From Auxenochlorella pyrenoidosa (lineage: Eukaryota > Chlorophyta > Trebouxiophyceae > Chlorellales > Chlorellaceae), in NCBI GenBank assembly GCA_001430745.1, contig KQ482041.1:1655081-1677431 (forward strand): a DNA stretch of 22,351 bases, in the 5' to 3' direction. The position numbers and the translations under genes were made by a program. Shown one piece after another: positions 20,413-22,351 of the stretch (position 1 is the first letter of the stretch; the number at the start of each line of letters is the position of its first letter). A model generated the notes under the pieces. The model was given only the letters and a program-made list of their open reading frames with translations. It was not told the DNA's origin and ran no database searches.

Positions 20413-21242
20413 GGGGGTTTTCTGAGTATGTATAATGTCTGTATTCGCATGTTGCTGGGCCCGCAGCTGGGTGGGGGGCAGGCGTCCTGGGCAAGCGGCG
20501 CTTGTACGGGTGGTCATGCCAGGGGGGCTCTGGCACAAAGGGTGCGCAGGTTGCTGTGTCTGCTGCCCATTTTTTCCCTGCCCGTCACGCCAGTGCCTGC
20601 CATCGCAGACCACCCCGCAGCCCACCGCCTGTGCCGTCTGCAGGGAGTCTTCCGAGGCGTCAGACCAGTCAGACGGATCCTGCAGCAGTTTGAACAAGGA
20701 ATGAGGTGCCTCCAGCTGATTCTCGCCCTCTCAGACCGATTTGCCCGCACGGCATGGGCAGCCTTGCAGTCCAGGGAGCGGCTGGTGGCAGAGTTGCAAA
20801 GTGCCCATTCGAACTCATGCAGGGGTGGGCGCAGGGGAGGCGCGTCTGGGGTGCACCTGCAGATCATGCTTGCAATCCTGCGTGATTGCTCTTGAGTTTA
20901 TCATGTATGCAGCAGAATGCTCTTTAAAGTGTCTCTACCCTCCGAGGTGTACAACGAGGAGACCTCTGCTTGGGTTTGAGCAGACGAGTGTGGCCTTCCA
21001 TGTGCCGAAGAAACCGCCAGCTGAGCTGCAGGCAAAGGTTATCAGCACACATTACACACGACAGCCTGTTCCCTTGAAGAAGCATGCAGTTGCTAGCATG
21101 CTTTTCACACAGTTTGACTCGTCAACTTGGCGGCTGCAACGGCAGGACTGCGGTGCTGGGCGGCATTGCCGCGGGGGTGTCTGCAGGCGGAGGCAGGGCC
21201 TCCGTTCGGGTTCGAATAGCAGCCTCCAAATCACAGACACCC

Positions 21243-21247
21243 TGTAA
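21243..21247 (+). terminator. TGTAA polyadenylation-type signal
   Basis: This is the only TGTAA I found on the plus strand between the ankyrin gene and gene 5. It is the likely poly(A) signal of the ankyrin-repeat transcript. It is a five-base motif and so only weak evidence. Confidence 0.4.
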
Positions 21248-21487
21248 ACATGTGAATTTAAGGCATACCCGCTGATGGCCGGGTCGTACCCAAAGGCGGA
21301 CACCGTGGCGAGTGACACACCTTGTTCTCACCGTCACGACGTGTTGCGGCACCTTGCCCCCTTCCGCTACTCTGGAGCGTTCAACTCCAGACCGTGAGAG
21401 CTGCGAGAACGGCCCTTCGAGCGGGCGCTTAGCCGACCCTACACTGTGCACCTCTGTGACCCTCGTTTGCAGAGAGAGCAACCGCTC

Positions 21488-21496
21488 CTTTATATC
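21488..21496 (+). promoter_or_regulatory. TATA-like element of the secreted proline-rich protein gene
   Basis: CTTTATATC stands in otherwise GC-rich DNA about 45 bases before the ATG at 21538. If it acts as a TATA box, the 5' leader would be only about 15-20 bases long. Confidence 0.4.
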
Positions 21497-21537
21497 AAAC
21501 GACCAAAAGAAAGAATCGGAAGAGATTGGCCGGCGCG

Positions 21538-22351
21538 ATGGCGGCTCGCAGGCGGAGACCCGCCTGGGCCGCCGCCGCCGCCGGCGCTCCTCCTGTACCA
21601 GGCCTGCTTCTCACGCTCATGTGCATGCTCCTGGCCTTCCCAGCGGCATCCGCCATCTGTCCAAACGTGTTCTTTGGTACTGGCGTGAGCACACTCACGA
21701 CAGACTACAACTCAGCCGACGGTGAGGAGACAAGGCAGCACAGGCGTCGCCGCTTTGGGGCGGCACCAATTGGTTGCAACGCCTTGATGGCCGCTCTCTT
21801 TTCAAAGCGCCGAGCTGGCACCTGCTTGCCGCCAGACCCTGCCGCCAAGCCCGCATCAGCGCACGCTCTTGCTGCCACTGGTCGCACGCCTGCAGGCCTG
21901 TTTCATCCAACAATGTCTAACGTGCTGCCGCTGGTGGGGCGGTGCGACGTGACGGGGGCAGGCGCGAGCGTCGACCCTGCCGCCTGGCGCGCGCAGCTCT
22001 ACCTGTGCGGCACCAACGACTGCGTGGACGGGGTGTCCCTGCCCGCCGGCTTCCAGCCCGACTTCCCCACCTGCGCCAACTACACCACCCTCACGTCGTG
22101 CACGCTGGCGCCCACCGCGGTAGCCTATGCCAGCTCGACCTACTCCTCCTCCTTTGCCTACACCATGCCCGAGGCATACCGCGGCGCCACCACCTTCTAC
22201 GCCTGGCGCTGCTTCTACCTGTGCGATGCCGCCAACGCCTCATCCGCCGAGCAGCGCGCCGCCGCCACCTTTACAGTGTCGGACCCGGCGCCTCGGTCGC
22301 CGCCCCCGCCGCCAAACCCGCCGCCGCCCCCGCCGCCGCCGCCGCCGCCCT
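21538..22351 (+). CDS. Secreted Cys-rich protein with polyproline domain (HRGP/pherophorin-like), 3' end outside window
   Basis: Exon 1 is 21538-21721 and exon 2 runs from 21896 off the right edge; the GTGAGG...TGCAG intron joins in phase 1. About 213 residues are visible. Residues 1-39 are a signal peptide: four Arg after the start, a Leu/Met core (23-32) and an AASA cleavage-type site before ICPNVFFG. The mature part (40-190) is a compact domain rich in Thr, Ser, Tyr and Ala with at least eight Cys (for example LYLCGTNDC, PTCANYTTLTSC, WRCFYLC) and N-glycosylation sequons (NYT, NAS). After SDPAP comes a run of Pro with the first SPPPPPNPP-type motifs, typical of hydroxyproline-rich rods. 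The globular domain plus polyproline layout is that of volvocine pherophorins and other algal wall HRGPs. I did not recognise the pherophorin domain itself, so the family is inferred. It likely acts in the cell wall or extracellular matrix. Confidence 0.75.
   Translation, partial: MAARRRRPAWAAAAAGAPPVPGLLLTLMCMLLAFPAASAICPNVFFGTGVSTLTTDYNSADGEETRQHRRRRFGAAPIGCNALMAALFSKRRAGTCLPPDPAAKPASAHALAATGRTPAGLFHPTMSNVLPLVGRCDVTGAGASVDPAAWRAQLYLCGTNDCVDGVSLPAGFQPDFPTCANYTTLTSCTLAPTAVAYASSTYSSSFAYTMPEAYRGATTFYAWRCFYLCDAANASSAEQRAAATFTVSDPAPRSPPPPPNPPPPPPPPPPP
22298..22351 (+). repeat. CCG-rich repeat coding polyproline
   Basis: Near-pure CCG/CCC codons encode proline in the frame of gene 5 and continue to the window end. 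This is the expected coding form of an HRGP rod and a site of easy length variation. Confidence 0.85.

Larger units (their letters stand above)
20413..21537. other. Intergenic: likely long 3' UTR or last exon of the ankyrin gene, then upstream region of gene 5
   Basis: This 1.1-kb stretch has lower GC than its surroundings in places and no frame I would call a gene. A plausible extra 3' exon of the ankyrin gene begins after the CATCGCAG acceptor near 20610. A TGTAA signal occurs at 21243-21247, which would mean an 830-base 3' region, normal for chlorophytes. Two GCATGC palindromes lie at 21083-21103. The right end holds the TATA-like element of gene 5. Confidence 0.5.

Noticed and set aside
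20428..20895. Open frame of 155 codons after the ankyrin gene
   Set aside because: Composition is poor, there is no domain, and it lies in the likely 3' UTR; only a short part may serve as an alternative last exon.
21205..21222. GGTTCGAAT string resembling a tRNA T-arm
   Set aside because: The flanks do not pair as a T-stem and no D-arm, anticodon stem or acceptor stem can be drawn around it.
22298..22351. Polyproline coding repeat read as an FH1 domain of a second formin
   Set aside because: The protein has a signal peptide and a Cys-rich glycosylated domain, so an extracellular HRGP fits far better than a cytosolic formin.

Overview
This window is nuclear DNA from a green alga, most likely a Chlorella-type trebouxiophyte. 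The reasons are high GC, Ala/Gln/Ser-rich proteins, and dense small introns that begin mostly GTG (GTGAG, GTGCG, GTGGG) and end in CAG. There is also a TGTAA poly(A)-type signal, a proline-rich extracellular protein, and plant-type cytoskeletal genes. No single continuous reading frame represents a whole gene. I assembled the genes by joining exons whose splice phases agree. No rRNA, tRNA, CRISPR or transposon was found.

Layout: (1) 1-4417, minus strand, is a 13-exon-plus gene for a secreted helical protein of unknown function, running off the left edge. (2) 4418-5228 holds the formin 3' UTR and the upstream region of gene 1. (3) 5229-13753, minus strand, is a 22-exon formin of 1,820 residues. 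It has a KEN box at its N-terminus, a putative DOC/APC10-like beta-sandwich, an FH2 domain with a polyproline tract inside it, and a long S/T-P-rich tail with a late coiled coil. (4) 13754-14034 is a 281-bp head-to-head promoter with two mini-uORFs on the plus side. (5) 14035-17768, plus strand, is a six-exon augmin subunit 6 (HAUS6/AUG6) homologue of 996 residues. (6) 18023-20412, plus strand, is a predicted organelle-type protein in which five helical repeats of about 40 residues precede ankyrin repeats; one of its introns is probably GC-AG. (7) 20413-21537 is intergenic. (8) 21538 to the right edge, plus strand, is the start of a secreted cysteine-rich protein leading into a polyproline domain, like a cell-wall HRGP or pherophorin.

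The most interesting unit is the divergent pair. An actin nucleator/elongator (formin) and a microtubule-branching subunit (augmin 6) share a short promoter region, both carry tails rich in CDK-type sites, and the formin begins with a likely APC/C degron. The inference is coordinated, cell-cycle-timed control of actin and microtubules at division. A second signal is strong over-representation of the palindrome GCATGC, mainly in introns and intergenic DNA.
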